From assembly GCF_027579695.1 (NCBI RefSeq), contig NW_026869982.1:1051001-1115000 (forward strand): a DNA stretch of 64,000 nt, read 5' to 3'. The notes under the pieces are model-generated. The model had not been told where the DNA came from. It was given only the letters and a program-made list of their open reading frames with translations, and did not search any database. Made by a program: the position numbers and the translations under genes. This document shows, piece by piece, positions 36,401 through 51,100 of the stretch. The stretch's first letter is position 1. Every line of letters begins with the position of its first letter. The stretch is from Neoarius graeffei (taxonomy: Eukaryota; Chordata; Actinopteri; Siluriformes; Ariidae).

Positions 36401-39400
36401 TGTCAGAGTGGTTTGGCCGTAAGCAATAGCTTGTTGGAAATGTGCCGTTTTTCTTGCCTTGCGATCAGAAGGAAAATTCTTGCCTTGCGACCAGAAGGAA
36501 AATTCAAACAGATTTCTGCAAGAAGACAAAATAAAATGCTTACAGTACCTGGTATTCCTAGGCAGTCTCACACTCAAGTACTAACCAGGCCCAACTCTGT
36601 TTAGCTTCTCAGATCAGACAGGATCAGGCATTGTCAGAGTGGTTTGGACGTAAACAACAGTCTGGAAATGTGTGCCTTGCCTTGCCTTGCCTTGCCTTGC
36701 GCCCAGAAGGAAAATTCTTGCCTTGCGAGCAGAAGGAAAATTCAAACAGATTTCTGCAAGAAGACAAAATAAAATGCTTACAGTACCTGGTATTCCTAGG
36801 CAGTCTCCCACTCAAGTACTAACCAGGCCCAACTCTGTTTAGCTTCTGAGATCAGACGGGATCAGGCGTTCTCAGAGTGGTTTGGCCGTAAGCAACAGCT
36901 TGTTGGAAATGTGCCGTTTTTCTTGCCTTGCGATCAGAAGGAAAATTCTTGCCTTGCGACCAGAAGGAAAATTCAAACAGATTTCTGCAAGAAGACAAAA
37001 TAAAATGCTTACAGTACCTGGTATTCCTAGGCAGTCTCACACTCAAGTACTAACCAGGCCCAACTCTGTTTAGCTTCTCAGATCAGACAGGATCAGGCAT
37101 TGTCAGAGTGGTTTGGACGTAAACAACAGTCTGGAAATGTGTGCCTTGCCTTGCCTTGCCTTGCGCCCAGAAGGAAAATTCTTGCCTTGCGAGCAGAAGG
37201 AAAATTCAAACAGATTTCTGCAAGAAGACAAAATAAAATGCTTACAGTACCTGGTATTCCTAGGCAGTCTCCCACTCAAGTACTAACCAGGCAAAACTCT
37301 GTTTAGCTTCTGAAATCAGACGGGATCAGGCATTGTCAGAGTGGTTTGGCCGTGAGCAACAGTTTGCTGGAAATGTGCCGTTTTTCTTGCCTTGCCTTGC
37401 CTTGCGCCCAGAAGGAAAATTATTGCCTTGCGAGCAGAAGGAAAATTCAAACAGATTTCTGCAAGAAGACAAAATAAAATGCTTACAGTACCTGGTATTC
37501 CTAGGCAGTCTCCCACTCAAGTACTAACCAGGCCCAACTCTGTTTAGCTTCTGAGATCAGACGGGATCAGGCGTTGTCAGAGTGGTTTGGCCGTAAGCAA
37601 CAGCTTGTTGGAAATGTGCCGTTTTTCTTGCCTTGCGATCAGAAGGAAAATTCTTGCCTTGCGACCAGAAGGAAAATTCAAACAGATTTCTGCAAGAAGA
37701 CAAAATAAAATGCTTACAGTACCTGGTATTCCTAGGCAGTCTCACACTCAAGTACTAACCAGGCCCAACTCTGTTTAGCTTCTCAGATCAGACAGGATCA
37801 GGCATTGTCAGAGTGGTTTGGACGTAAACAACAGTCTGGAAATGTGTGCCTTGCCTTGCCTTGCCTTGCCTTGCGCCCAGAAGGAAAATTCTTGCCTTGC
37901 GAGCAGAAGGAAAATTCAAACAGATTTCTGCAAGAAGACAAAATAAAATGCTTACAGTACCTGGTATTCCTAGGCAGTCTCCCACTCAAGTACTAACCAG
38001 GCCCAACTCTGTTTAGCTTCTGAAATCAGACGGGATCAGGCATTGTCAGAGTGGTTTGGCCGTGAGCAACAGTTTGCTGGAAATGTGCCGTTTTTCTTGC
38101 CTTGCCTTGCCTTGCACCCAGAAGGAAAATTATTGCCTTGCGAGCAGAAGGAAAATTCAAACAGATTTCTGCAAGAAGACAAAATAAAATGCTTACAGTA
38201 CCTGGTATTCCTAGGCAGTCTCCCACTCAAGTACTAACCAGGCCCAACTCTGTTTAGCTTCTGAGATCAGACGGGATCAGGCGTTGTCAGAGTGGTTTGG
38301 CCGTAAGCAACAGCTTGTTGGAAATGTGCCGTTTTTCTTGCCTTGCGATCAGAAGGAAAATTCTTGCCTTGCGACCAGAAGGAAAATTCAAACAGATTTC
38401 TGCAAGAAGACAAAATAAAATGCTTACAGTACCTGGTATTCCTAGGCAGTCTCACACTCAAGTACTAACCAGGCCCAACTCTGTTTAGCTTCTCAGATCA
38501 GACAGGATCAGGCATTGTCAGAGTGGTTTGGACGTAAACAACAGTCTGGAAATGTGTGCCTTGCCTTGCCTTGCCTTGCCTTGCCTTGCGCCCAGAAGGA
38601 AAATTCTTGCCTTGCGAGCAGAAGGAAAATTCAAACAGATTTCTGCAAGAAGACAAAATAAAATGCTTACAGTACCTGGTATTCCTAGGCAGTCTCCCAC
38701 TCAAGTACTAACCAGGCCCAACTCTGTTTAGCTTCTGAAATCAGACGGGATCAGGCATTGTCAGAGTGGTTTGGCCGTGAGCAACAGTTTGCTGGAAATG
38801 TGCCGTTTTTCTTGCCTTGCCTTGCCTTGCGCCCAGAAGGAAAATTATTGCCTTGCTAGCAGAAGGAAAATTCAAACAGATTTCTGCAAGAAGACAAAAT
38901 AAAATGCTTACAGTACCTGGTATTCCTAGGCAGTCTCACACTCAAGTACTAACCAGGCCCAACTCTGTTTAGCTTCTGAGATCAGACGGGATCAGGAGTT
39001 GTCAGAGTGGTTTGGCCGTAAGCAACAGCTTGTTGGAAATGTGCCGTTTTTCTTGCCTTGCGATCAGAAGGAAAATTCTTGCCTTGCGACCAGAAGGAAA
39101 ATTCAAACAGATTTCTGCAAGAAGACAAAATAAAATGCTTACAGTACCTGGTATTCCTAGGCAGTCTCACACTCAAGTACTAACCAGGCCCAACTCTGTT
39201 TAGCTTCTCAGATCAGACAGGATCAGGCATTGTCAGAGTGGTTTGGACGTAAACAACAGTCTGGAAATGTGTGCCTTGCCTTGCCTTGCCTTGCCTTGCC
39301 TTGCCTTGCCTTGCTCCCAGAAGGAAAATTCTTGCCTTGCGAGCAGAAGGAAAATTCAAACAGATTTCTGCAAGAAGACAAAATAAAATGCTTACAGTAC

Positions 39401-42400
39401 CTGGTATTCCTAGGCAGTCTCCCACTCAAGTACTAACCAGGCCCAACTCTGTTTAGCTTCTGAGATCAGACGGGATCAGGCGTTCTCAGAGTGGTTTGGC
39501 CGTAAGCAACAGCTTGTTGGAAATGTGCCGTTTTTCTTGCCTTGCGATCAGAAGGAAAATTCTTGCCTTGCGACCAGAAGGAAAATTCAAACAGATTTCT
39601 GCAAGAAGACAAAATAAAATGCTTACAGTACCTGGTATTCCTAGGCAGTCTCACACTCAAGTACTAACCAGGCCCAACTCTGTTTAGCTTCTCAGATCAG
39701 ACAGGATCAGGCATTGTCAGAGTGGTTTGGACGTAAACAACAGTCTGGAAATGTGTGCCTTGCCTTGCCTTGCCTTGCGCCCAGAAGGAAAATTCTTGCC
39801 TTGCGAGCAGAAGGAAAATTCAAACAGATTTCTGCAAGAAGACAAAATAAAATGCTTACAGTACCTGGTATTCCTAGGCAGTCTCCCACTCAAGTACTAA
39901 CCAGGCAAAACTCTGTTTAGCTTCTGAAATCAGACGGGATCAGGCATTGTCAGAGTGGTTTGGCCGTGAGCAACAGTTTGCTGGAAATGTGCCGTTTTTC
40001 TTGCCTTGCCTTGCCTTGCGCCCAGAAGGAAAATTATTGCCTTGCGAGCAGAAGGAAAATTCAAACAGATTTCTGCAAGAAGACAAAATAAAATGCTTAC
40101 AGTACCTGGTATTCCTAGGCAGTCTCCCACTCAAGTACTAACCAGGCCCAACTCTGTTTAGCTTCTGAGATCAGACGGGATCAGGCGTTGTCAGAGTGGT
40201 TTGGCCGTAAGCAACAGCTTGTTGGAAATGTGCCGTTTTTCTTGCCTTGCGATCAGAAGGAAAATTCTTGCCTTGCGACCAGAAGGAAAATTCAAACAGA
40301 TTTCTGCAAGAAGACAAAATAAAATGCTTACAGTACCTGGTATTCCTAGGCAGTCTCACACTCAAGTACTAACCAGGCCCAACTCTGTTTAGCTTCTCAG
40401 ATCAGACAGGATCAGGCATTGTCAGAGTGGTTTGGACGTAAACAACAGTCTGGAAATGTGTGCCTTGCCTTGCCTTGCCTTGCCTTGCGCCCAGAAGGAA
40501 AATTCTTGCCTTGCGAGCAGAAGGAAAATTCAAACAGATTTCTGCAAGAAGACAAAATAAAATGCTTACAGTACCTGGTATTCCTAGGCAGTCTCCCACT
40601 CAAGTACTAACCAGGCCCAACTCTGTTTAGCTTCTGAAATCAGACGGGATCAGGCATTGTCAGAGTGGTTTGGCCGTGAGCAACAGTTTGCTGGAAATGT
40701 GCCGTTTTTCTTGCCTTGCCTTGCCTTGCACCCAGAAGGAAAATTATTGCCTTGCGAGCAGAAGGAAAATTCAAACAGATTTCTGCAAGAAGACAAAATA
40801 AAATGCTTACAGTACCTGGTATTCCTAGGCAGTCTCCCACTCAAGTACTAACCAGGCCCAACTCTGTTTAGCTTCTGAGATCAGACGGGATCAGGCGTTG
40901 TCAGAGTGGTTTGGCCGTAAGCAACAGCTTGTTGGAAATGTGCCGTTTTTCTTGCCTTGCGATCAGAAGGAAAATTCTTGCCTTGCGACCAGAAGGAAAA
41001 TTCAAACAGATTTCTGCAAGAAGACAAAATAAAATGCTTACAGTACCTGGTATTCCTAGGCAGTCTCACACTCAAGTACTAACCAGGCCCAACTCTGTTT
41101 AGCTTCTCAGATCAGACAGGATCAGGCATTGTCAGAGTGGTTTGGACGTAAACAACAGTCTGGAAATGTGTGCCTTGCCTTGCCTTGCCTTGCCTTGCCT
41201 TGCCTTGCCTTGCCTTGCGCCCAGAAGGAAAATTCTTGCCTTGCGAGCAGAAGGAAAATTCAAACAGATTTCTGCAAGAAGACAAAATAAAATGCTTACA
41301 GTACCTGGTATTCCTAGGCAGTCTCCCACTCAAGTACTAACCAGGCCCAACTCTGTTTAGCTTCTGAAATCAGACGGGATCAGGCATTGTCAGAGTGGTT
41401 TGGCCGTGAGCAACAGTTTGCTGGAAATGTGCCGTTTTTCTTGCCTTGCCTTGCCTTGCGCCCAGAAGGAAAATTATTGCCTTGCTAGCAGAAGGAAAAT
41501 TCAAACAGATTTCTGCAAGAAGACAAAATAAAATGCTTACAGTACCTGGTATTCCTAGGCAGTCTCCCACTCAAGTACTAACCAGGCCCAACTCTGTTTA
41601 GCTTCTGAGATCAGACGGGATCAGGCGTTGTCAGAGTGGTTTGGCCGTAAGCAATAGCTTGTTGGAAATGTGCCGTTTTTCTTGCCTTGCGATCAGAAGG
41701 AAAATTCTTGCCTTGCGACCAGAAGGAAAATTCAAACAGATTTCTGCAAGAAGACAAAATAAAATGCTTACAGTACCTGGTATTCCTAGGCAGTCTCCCA
41801 CTCAAGTACTAACCAGGCCCAACTCTGTTTAGCTTCTGAGATCAGACAGGATCAGGCGTTGTCAGAGTGGTTTGGCCGTAAGCAACAGCTTGTTGGAAAT
41901 GTGCCGTTTTTCTTGCCTTGCGATCAGAAGGAAAATTCTTGCCTTGCGACCAGAAGGAAAATTCAAACAGATTTCTGCAAGAAGACAAAATAAAATGCTT
42001 ACAGTACCTGGTATTCCTAGGCAGTCTCACACTCAAGTACTAACCAGGCCCAACTCTGTTTAGCTTCTCAGATCAGACAGGATCAGGCATTGTCAGAGTG
42101 GTTTGGACGTAAACAACAGTCTGGAAATGTGTGCCTTGCCTTGCCTTGCCTTGCCTTGCCTTGCGCCCAGAAGGAAAATTCTTGCCTTGCGAGCAGAAGG
42201 AAAATTCAAACAGATTTCTGCAAGAAGACAAAATAAAATGCTTACAGTACCTGGTATTCCTAGGCAGTCTCCCACTCAAGTACTAACCAGGCCCAACTCT
42301 GTTTAGCTTCTGAGATCAGACGGGATCAGGCGTTGTCAGAGTGGTTTGGCCGTAAGCAACAGCTTGTTGGAAATGTGCCGTTTTTCTTGCCTTGCGATCA

Positions 42401-45175
42401 GAAGGAAAATTCTTGCCTTGCGACCAGAAGGAAAATTCAAACAGATTTCTGCAAGAAGACAAAATAAAATGCTTACAGTACCTGGTATTCCTAGGCAGTC
42501 TCCCACTCAAGTACTAACCAGGCCCAACTCTGTTTAGCTTCTGAGATCAGACGGGATCAGGCGTTGTCAGAGTGGTTTGGCCGTAAGCAACAGCTTGTTG
42601 GAAATGTGCCGTTTTTCTTGCCTTGCGATCAGAAGGAAAATTCTTGCCTTGCGACCAGAAGGAAAATTCAAACAGATTTCTGCAAGAAGACAAAATAAAA
42701 TGCTTACAGTACCTGGTATTCCTAGGCAGTCTCACACTCAAGTACTAACCAGGCCCAACTCTGTTTAGCTTCTCAGATCAGACAGGATCAGGCATTGTCA
42801 GAGTGGTTTGGACGTAAACAACAGTCTGGAAATGTGTGCCTTGCCTTGCCTTGCCTTGCCTTGCCTTGCCTTGCCTTGCGCCCAGAAGGAAAATTCTTGC
42901 CTTGCGAGCAGAAGGAAAATTCAAACAGATTTCTGCAAGAAGACAAAATAAAATGCTTACAGTACCTGGTATTCCTAGGCAGTCTCCCACTCAAGTACTA
43001 ACCAGGCCCAACTCTGTTTAGCTTCTGAGATCAGACGGGATCAGGCGTTGTCAGAGTGGTTTGGCCGTAAGCAACAGCTTGTTGGAAATGTGCCGTTTTT
43101 CTTGCCTTGCGATCAGAAGGAAAATTCTTGCCTTGCGACCAGAAGGAAAATTCAAACAGATTTCTGCAAGAAGACAAAATAAAATGCTTACAGTACCTGG
43201 TATTCCTAGGCAGTCTCACACTCAAGTACTAACCAGGCCCAACTCTGTTTAGCTTCTCAGATCAGACAGGATCAGGCATTGTCAGAGTGGTTTGGACGTA
43301 AACAACAGTCTGGAAATGTGTGCCTTGCCTTGCCTTGCCTTGCCTTGCCTTGCGCCCAGAAGGAAAATTCTTGCCTTGCGAGCAGAAGGAAAATTCAAAC
43401 AGATTTCTGCAAGAAGACAAAATAAAATGCTTACAGTACCTGGTATTCCTAGGCAGTCTCCCACTCAAGTACTAACCAGGCCCAACTCTGTTTAGCTTCT
43501 GAAATCAGACGGGATCAGGCATTGTCAGAGTGGTTTGGCCATGAGCAACAGTTTGCTGGAAATGTGCCGTTTTTCTTGCCTTGCCTTGCCTTGCGCCCAG
43601 AAGGAAAATTATTGCCTTGCGAGCAGAAGGAAAATTCAAACAGATTTCTGCAAGAAGACAAAATAAAATGCTTACAGTACCTGGTATTCCTAGGCAGTCT
43701 CCCACTCAAGTACTAACCAGGCCCAACTCTGTTTAGCTTCTGAGATCAGACGGGATCAGGCGTTGTCAGAGTGGTTTGGCCGTAAGCAACAGCTTGTTGG
43801 AAATGTGCCGTTTTTCTTGCCTTGCGATCAGAAGGAAAATTCTTGCCTTGCGACCAGAAGGAAAATTCAAACAGATTTCTGCAAGAAGACAAAATAAAAT
43901 GCTTACAGTACCTGGTATTCCTAGGCAGTCTCACACTCAAGTACTAACCAGGCCCAACTCTGTTTAGCTTCTCAGATCAGACAGGATCAGGCATTGTCAG
44001 AGTGGTTTGGACGTAAACAACAGTCTGGAAATGTGTGCCTTGCCTTGCCTTGCCTTGCCTTGCCTTGCGCCCAGAAGGAAAATTCTTGCCTTGCGAGCAG
44101 AAGGAAAATTCAAACAGATTTCTGCAAGAAGACAAAATAAAATGCTTACAGTACCTGGTATTCCTAGGCAGTCTCCCACTCAAGTACTAACCAGGCCCAA
44201 CTCTGTTTAGCTTCTGAAATCAGACGGGATCAGGCATTGTCAGAGTGGTTTGGCCGTGAGCAACAGTTTGCTGGAAATGTGCCGTTTTTCTTGCCTTGCC
44301 TTGCCTTGCACCCAGAAGGAAAATTATTGCCTTGCGAGCAGAAGGAAAATTCAAACAGATTTCTGCAAGAAGACAAAATAAAATGCTTACAGTACCTGGT
44401 ATTCCTAGGCAGTCTCCCACTCAAGTACTAACCAGGCCCAACTCTGTTTAGCTTCTGAGATCAGACGGGATCAGGCGTTGTCAGAGTGGTTTGGCCGTAA
44501 GCAACAGCTTGTTGGAAATGTGCCGTTTTTCTTGCCTTGCGATCAGAAGGAAAATTCTTGCCTTGCGACCAGAAGGAAAATTCAAACAGATTTCTGCAAG
44601 AAGACAAAATAAAATGCTTACAGTACCTGGTATTCCTAGGCAGTCTCACACTCAAGTACTAACCAGGCCCAACTCTGTTTAGCTTCTCAGATCAGACAGG
44701 ATCAGGCATTGTCAGAGTGGTTTGGACGTAAACAACAGTCTGGAAATGTGTGCCTTGCCTTGCCTTGCCTTGCCTTGCCTTGCGCCCAGAAGGAAAATTC
44801 TTGCCTTGCGAGCAGAAGGAAAATTCAAACAGATTTCTGCAAGAAGACAAAATAAAATGCTTACAGTACCTGGTATTCCTAGGCAGTCTCCCACTCAAGT
44901 ACTAACCAGGCCCAACTCTGTTTAGCTTCTGAAATCAGACGGGATCAGGCATTGTCAGAGTGGTTTGGCCGTGAGCAACAGTTTGCTGGAAATGTGCCGT
45001 TTTTCTTGCCTTGCCTTGCCTTGCGCCCAGAAGGAAAATTATTGCCTTGCTAGCAGAAGGAAAATTCAAACAGATTTCTGCAAGAAGACAAAATAAAATG
45101 CTTACAGTACCTGGTATTCCTAGGCAGTCTCCCACTCAAGTACTAACCAGGCCCAACTCTGTTTAGCTTCTGAGA
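30442..45175 (-). repeat. A-B-C-rich domain, left half
   Basis: RNA starts: C30483 A30714 B30947 B31188 C31429 A31660 B31893 C32134 A32365 B32608 C32849 A33080 C33318 C33549 A33780 C34058 A34289 B34522 B34763 C35004 A35235 B35468 C35709 A35940 B36183 C36424 A36655 C36893 A37124 B37357 C37598 A37829 B38067 C38308 A38539 B38782 C39023 A39254 C39507 A39738 B39971 C40212 A40443 B40681 C40922 A41153 B41411 C41652 C41883 A42114 C42357 C42588 A42819 C43072 A43303 B43546 C43787 A44018 B44261 C44502 A44733 B44976. A-B-C trimers of about 705-715 bp dominate. B units followed by GCAATAGC-type C units (32608/32849, 36183/36424, 41411/41652, 44976/45217) mark one recurring phrase. Confidence 0.9.
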
Positions 45176-48100
45176 TCAGACGGGATCAGGCGTTGTCAGA
45201 GTGGTTTGGCCGTAAGCAATAGCTTGTTGGAAATGTGCCGTTTTTCTTGCCTTGCGATCAGAAGGAAAATTCTTGCCTTGCGACCAGAAGGAAAATTCAA
45301 ACAGATTTCTGCAAGAAGACAAAATAAAATGCTTACAGTACCTGGTATTCCTAGGCAGTCTCCCACTCAAGTACTAACCAGGCCCAACTCTGTTTAGCTT
45401 CTGAGATCAGACGGGATCAGGCGTTGTCAGAGTGGTTTGGCCGTAAGCAACAGCTTGTTGGAAATGTGCCGTTTTTCTTGCCTTGCGATCAGAAGGAAAA
45501 TTCTTGCCTTGCGACCAGAAGGAAAATTCAAACAGATTTCTGCAAGAAGACAAAATAAAATGCTTACAGTACCTGGTATTCCTAGGCAGTCTCACACTCA
45601 AGTACTAACCAGGCCCAACTCTGTTTAGCTTCTCAGATCAGACAGGATCAGGCATTGTCAGAGTGGTTTGGACGTAAACAACAGTCTGGAAATGTGTGCC
45701 TTGCCTTGCCTTGCCTTGCCTTGCCTTGCGCCCAGAAGGAAAATTCTTGCCTTGCGAGCAGAAGGAAAATTCAAACAGATTTCTGCAAGAAGACAAAATA
45801 AAATGCTTACAGTACCTGGTATTCCTAGGCAGTCTCCCACTCAAGTACTAACCAGGCCCAACTCTGTTTAGCTTCTGAGATCAGACGGGATCAGGCGTTG
45901 TCAGAGTGGTTTGGCCGTAAGCAACAGCTTGTTGGAAATGTGCCGTTTTTCTTGCCTTGCGATCAGAAGGAAAATTCTTGCCTTGCGACCAGAAGGAAAA
46001 TTCAAACAGATTTCTGCAAGAAGACAAAATAAAATGCTTACAGTACCTGGTATTCCTAGGCAGTCTCCCACTCAAGTACTAACCAGGCCCAACTCTGTTT
46101 AGCTTCTGAGATCAGACGGGATCAGGCGTTGTCAGAGTGGTTTGGCCGTAAGCAACAGCTTGTTGGAAATGTGCCGTTTTTCTTGCCTTGCGATCAGAAG
46201 GAAAATTCTTGCCTTGCGACCAGAAGGAAAATTCAAACAGATTTCTGCAAGAAGACAAAATAAAATGCTTACAGTACCTGGTATTCCTAGGCAGTCTCAC
46301 ACTCAAGTACTAACCAGGCCCAACTCTGTTTAGCTTCTCAGATCAGACAGGATCAGGCATTGTCAGAGTGGTTTGGACGTAAACAACAGTCTGGAAATGT
46401 GTGCCTTGCCTTGCCTTGCCTTGCCTTGCCTTGCCTTGCCTTGCCTTGCGCCCAGAAGGAAAATTCTTGCCTTGCGAGCAGAAGGAAAATTCAAACAGAT
46501 TTCTGCAAGAAGACAAAATAAAATGCTTACAGTACCTGGTATTCCTAGGCAGTCTCCCACTCAAGTACTAACCAGGCCCAACTCTGTTTAGCTTCTGAGA
46601 TCAGACGGGATCAGGCGTTGTCAGAGTGGTTTGGCCGTAAGCAACAGCTTGTTGGAAATGTGCCGTTTTTCTTGCCTTGCGATCAGAAGGAAAATTCTTG
46701 CCTTGCGACCAGAAGGAAAATTCAAACAGATTTCTGCAAGAAGACAAAATAAAATGCTTACAGTACCTGGTATTCCTAGGCAGTCTCACACTCAAGTACT
46801 AACCAGGCCCAACTCTGTTTAGCTTCTCAGATCAGACAGGATCAGGCATTGTCAGAGTGGTTTGGACGTAAACAACAGTCTGGAAATGTGTGCCTTGCCT
46901 TGCCTTGCCTTGCCTTGCGCCCAGAAGGAAAATTCTTGCCTTGCGAGCAGAAGGAAAATTCAAACAGATTTCTGCAAGAAGACAAAATAAAATGCTTACA
47001 GTACCTGGTATTCCTAGGCAGTCTCCCACTCAAGTACTAACCAGGCCCAACTCTGTTTAGCTTCTGAAATCAGACGGGATCAGGCATTGTCAGAGTGGTT
47101 TGGCCGTGAGCAACAGTTTGCTGGAAATGTGCCGTTTTTCTTGCCTTGCCTTGCCTTGCGCCCAGAAGGAAAATTATTGCCTTGCGAGCAGAAGGAAAAT
47201 TCAAACAGATTTCTGCAAGAAGACAAAATAAAATGCTTACAGTACCTGGTATTCCTAGGCAGTCTCCCACTCAAGTACTAACCAGGCCCAACTCTGTTTA
47301 GCTTCTGATATCAGACGGGATCAGGCGTTGTCAGAGTGGTTTGGCCGTAAGCAACAGCTTGTTGGAAATGTGCCGTTTTTCTTGCCTTGCGATCAGAAGG
47401 AAAATTCTTGCCTTGCGACCAGAAGGAAAATTCAAACAGATTTCTGCAAGAAGACAAAATAAAATGCTTACAGTACCTGGTATTCCTAGGCAGTCTCACA
47501 CTCAAGTACTAACCAGGCCCAACTCTGTTTAGCTTCTCAGATCAGACAGGATCAGGCATTGTCAGAGTGGTTTGGACGTAAACAACAGTCTGGAAATGTG
47601 TGCCTTGCCTTGCCTTGCCTTGCCTTGCGCCCAGAAGGAAAATTCTTGCCTTGCGAGCAGAAGGAAAATTCAAACAGATTTCTGCAAGAAGACAAAATAA
47701 AATGCTTACAGTACCTGGTATTCCTAGGCAGTCTCCCACTCAAGTACTAACCAGGCCCAACTCTGTTTAGCTTCTGAAATCAGACGGGATCAGGCATTGT
47801 CAGAGTGGTTTGGCCGTGAGCAACAGTTTGCTGGAAATGTGCCGTTTTTCTTGCCTTGCCTTGCCTTGCACCCAGAAGGAAAATTATTGCCTTGCGAGCA
47901 GAAGGAAAATTCAAACAGATTTCTGCAAGAAGACAAAATAAAATGCTTACAGTACCTGGTATTCCTAGGCAGTCTCCCACTCAAGTACTAACCAGGCCCA
48001 ACTCTGTTTAGCTTCTGAGATCAGACGGGATCAGGCGTTGTCAGAGTGGTTTGGCCGTAAGCAACAGCTTGTTGGAAATGTGCCGTTTTTCTTGCCTTGC

Positions 48101-51100
48101 GATCAGAAGGAAAATTCTTGCCTTGCGACCAGAAGGAAAATTCAAACAGATTTCTGCAAGAAGACAAAATAAAATGCTTACAGTACCTGGTATTCCTAGG
48201 CAGTCTCACACTCAAGTACTAACCAGGCCCAACTCTGTTTAGCTTCTCAGATCAGACAGGATCAGGCATTGTCAGAGTGGTTTGGACGTAAACAACAGTC
48301 TGGAAATGTGTGCCTTGCCTTGCCTTGCCTTGCGCCCAGAAGGAAAATTCTTGCCTTGCGAGCAGAAGGAAAATTCAAACAGATTTCTGCAAGAAGACAA
48401 AATAAAATGCTTACAGTACCTGGTATTCCTAGGCAGTCTCCCACTCAAGTACTAACCAGGCCCAACTCTGTTTAGCTTCTGAAATCAGACGGGATCAGGC
48501 ATTGTCAGAGTGGTTTGGCCGTGAGCAACAGTTTGCTGGAAATGTGCCGTTTTTCTTGCCTTGCCTTGCCTTGCGCCCAGAAGGAAAATTATTGCCTTGC
48601 TAGCAGAAGGAAAATTCAAACAGATTTCTGCAAGAAGACAAAATAAAATGCTTACAGTACCTGGTATTCCTAGGCAGTCTCCCACCCAAGTACTAACCAG
48701 GCCCAACTCTGTTTAGCTTCTGAGATCAGACGGGATCAGGCGTTGTCAGAGTGGTTTGGCCGTAAGCAATAGCTTGTTGGAAATGTGCCGTTTTTCTTGC
48801 CTTGCGATCAGAAGGAAAATTCTTGCCTTGCGACCAGAAGGAAAATTCAAACAGATTTCTGCAAGAAGACAAAATAAAATGCTTACAGTACCTGGTATTC
48901 CTAGGCAGTCTCACACTCAAGTACTAACCAGGCCCAACTCTGTTTAGCTTCTGAGATCAGACGGGATCAGGCGTTGTCAGAGTGGTTTGGCCGTAAGCAA
49001 CAGCTTGTTGGAAATGTGCCGTTTTTCTTGCCTTGCGATCAGAAGGAAAATTCTTGCCTTGCGACCAGAAGGAAAATTCAAACAGATTTCTGCAAGAAGA
49101 CAAAATAAAATGCTTACAGTACCTGGTATTCCTAGGCAGTCTCCCACTCAAGTACTAACCAGGCCCAACTCTGTTTAGCTTCTGAGATCAGACGGGATCA
49201 GGCGTTGTCAGAGTGGTTTGGCCGTAAGCAACAGCTTGTTGGAAATGTGCCGTTTTTCTTGCCTTGCGATCAGAAGGAAAATTCTTGCCTTGCGACCAGA
49301 AGGAAAATTCAAACAGATTTCTGCAAGAAGACAAAATAAAATGCTTACAGTACCTGGTATTCCTAGGCAGTCTCACACTCAAGTACTAACCAGGCCCAAC
49401 TCTGTTTAGCTTCTCAGATCAGACAGGATCAGGCATTGTCAGAGTGGTTTGGACGTAAACAACAGTCTGGAAATGTGTGCCTTGCCTTGCCTTGCCTTGC
49501 CTTGCCTTGCGCCCAGAAGGAAAATTCTTGCCTTGCGAGCAGAAGGAAAATTCAAACAGATTTCTGCAAGAAGACAAAATAAAATGCTTACAGTACCTGG
49601 TATTCCTAGGCAGTGTCCCACTCAAGTACTAACCAGGCCCAACTCTGTTTAGCTTCTGAGATCAGACGGGATCAGGCGTTGTCAGAGTGGTTTGGCCGTA
49701 AGCAACAGCTTGTTGGAAATGTGCCGTTTTTCTTGCCTTGCGATCAGAAGGAAAATTCTTGCCTTGCGACCAGAAGGAAAATTCAAACAGATTTCTGCAA
49801 GAAGACAAAATAAAATGCTTACAGTACCTGGTATTCCTAGGCAGTCTCACACTCAAGTACTAACCAGGCCCAACTCTGTTTAGCTTCTCAGATCAGACAG
49901 GATCAGGCATTGTCAGAGTGGTTTGGACGTAAACAACAGTCTGGAAATGTGTGCCTTGCCTTGCCTTGCCTTGCCTTGCGCCCAGAAGGAAAATTCTTGC
50001 CTTGCGAGCAGAAGGAAAATTCAAACAGATTTCTGCAAGAAGACAAAATAAAATGCTTACAGTACCTGGTATTCCTAGGCAGTCTCCCACTCAAGTACTA
50101 ACCAGGCCCAACTCTGTTTAGCTTCTGAAATCAGACGGGATCAGGCATTGTCAGAGTGGTTTGGCCGTGAGCAACAGTTTGCTGGAAATGTGCCGTTTTT
50201 CTTGCCTTGCCTTGCCTTGCACCCAGAAGGAAAATTATTGCCTTGCGATCAGAAGGAAAATTCTTGCCTTGCGACCAGAAGGAAAATTCAAACAGATTTC
50301 TGCAAGAAGACAAAATAAAATGCTTACAGTACCTGGTATTCCTAGGCAGTCTCCCACTCAAGTACTAACCAGGCCCAACTCTGTTTAGCTTCTGAGATCA
50401 GACGGGATCAGGCGTTGTCAGAGTGGTTTGGCCGTAAGCAACAGCTTGTTGGAAATGTGCCGTTTTTCTTGCCTTGCGATCAGAAGGAAAATTCTTGCCT
50501 TGCGACCAGAAGGAAAATTCAAACAGATTTCTGCAAGAAGACAAAATAAAATGCTTACAGTACCTGGTATTCCTAGGCAGTCTCACACTCAAGTACTAAC
50601 CAGGCCCAACTCTGTTTAGCTTCTCAGATCAGACAGGATCAGGCATTGTCAGAGTGGTTTGGACGTAAACAACAGTCTGGAAATGTGTGCCTTGCCTTGC
50701 CTTGCCTTGCCTTGCCTTGCGCCCAGAAGGAAAATTCTTGCCTTGCGAGCAGAAGGAAAATTCAAACAGATTTCTGCAAGAAGACAAAATAAAATGCTTA
50801 CAGTACCTGGTATTCCTAGGCAGTCTCCCACTCAAGTACTAACCAGGCCCAACTCTGTTTAGCTTCTGAAATCAGACGGGATCAGGCATTGTCAGAGTGG
50901 TTTGGCCGTGAGCAACAGTTTGCTGGAAATGTGCCGTTTTTCTTGCCTTGCCTTGCCTTGCGCCCAGAAGGAAAATTATTGCCTTGCTAGCAGAAGGAAA
51001 ATTCAAACAGATTTCTGCAAGAAGACAAAATAAAATGCTTACAGTACCTGGTATTCCTAGGCAGTCTCCCACTCAAGTACTAACCAGGCCCAACTCTGTT

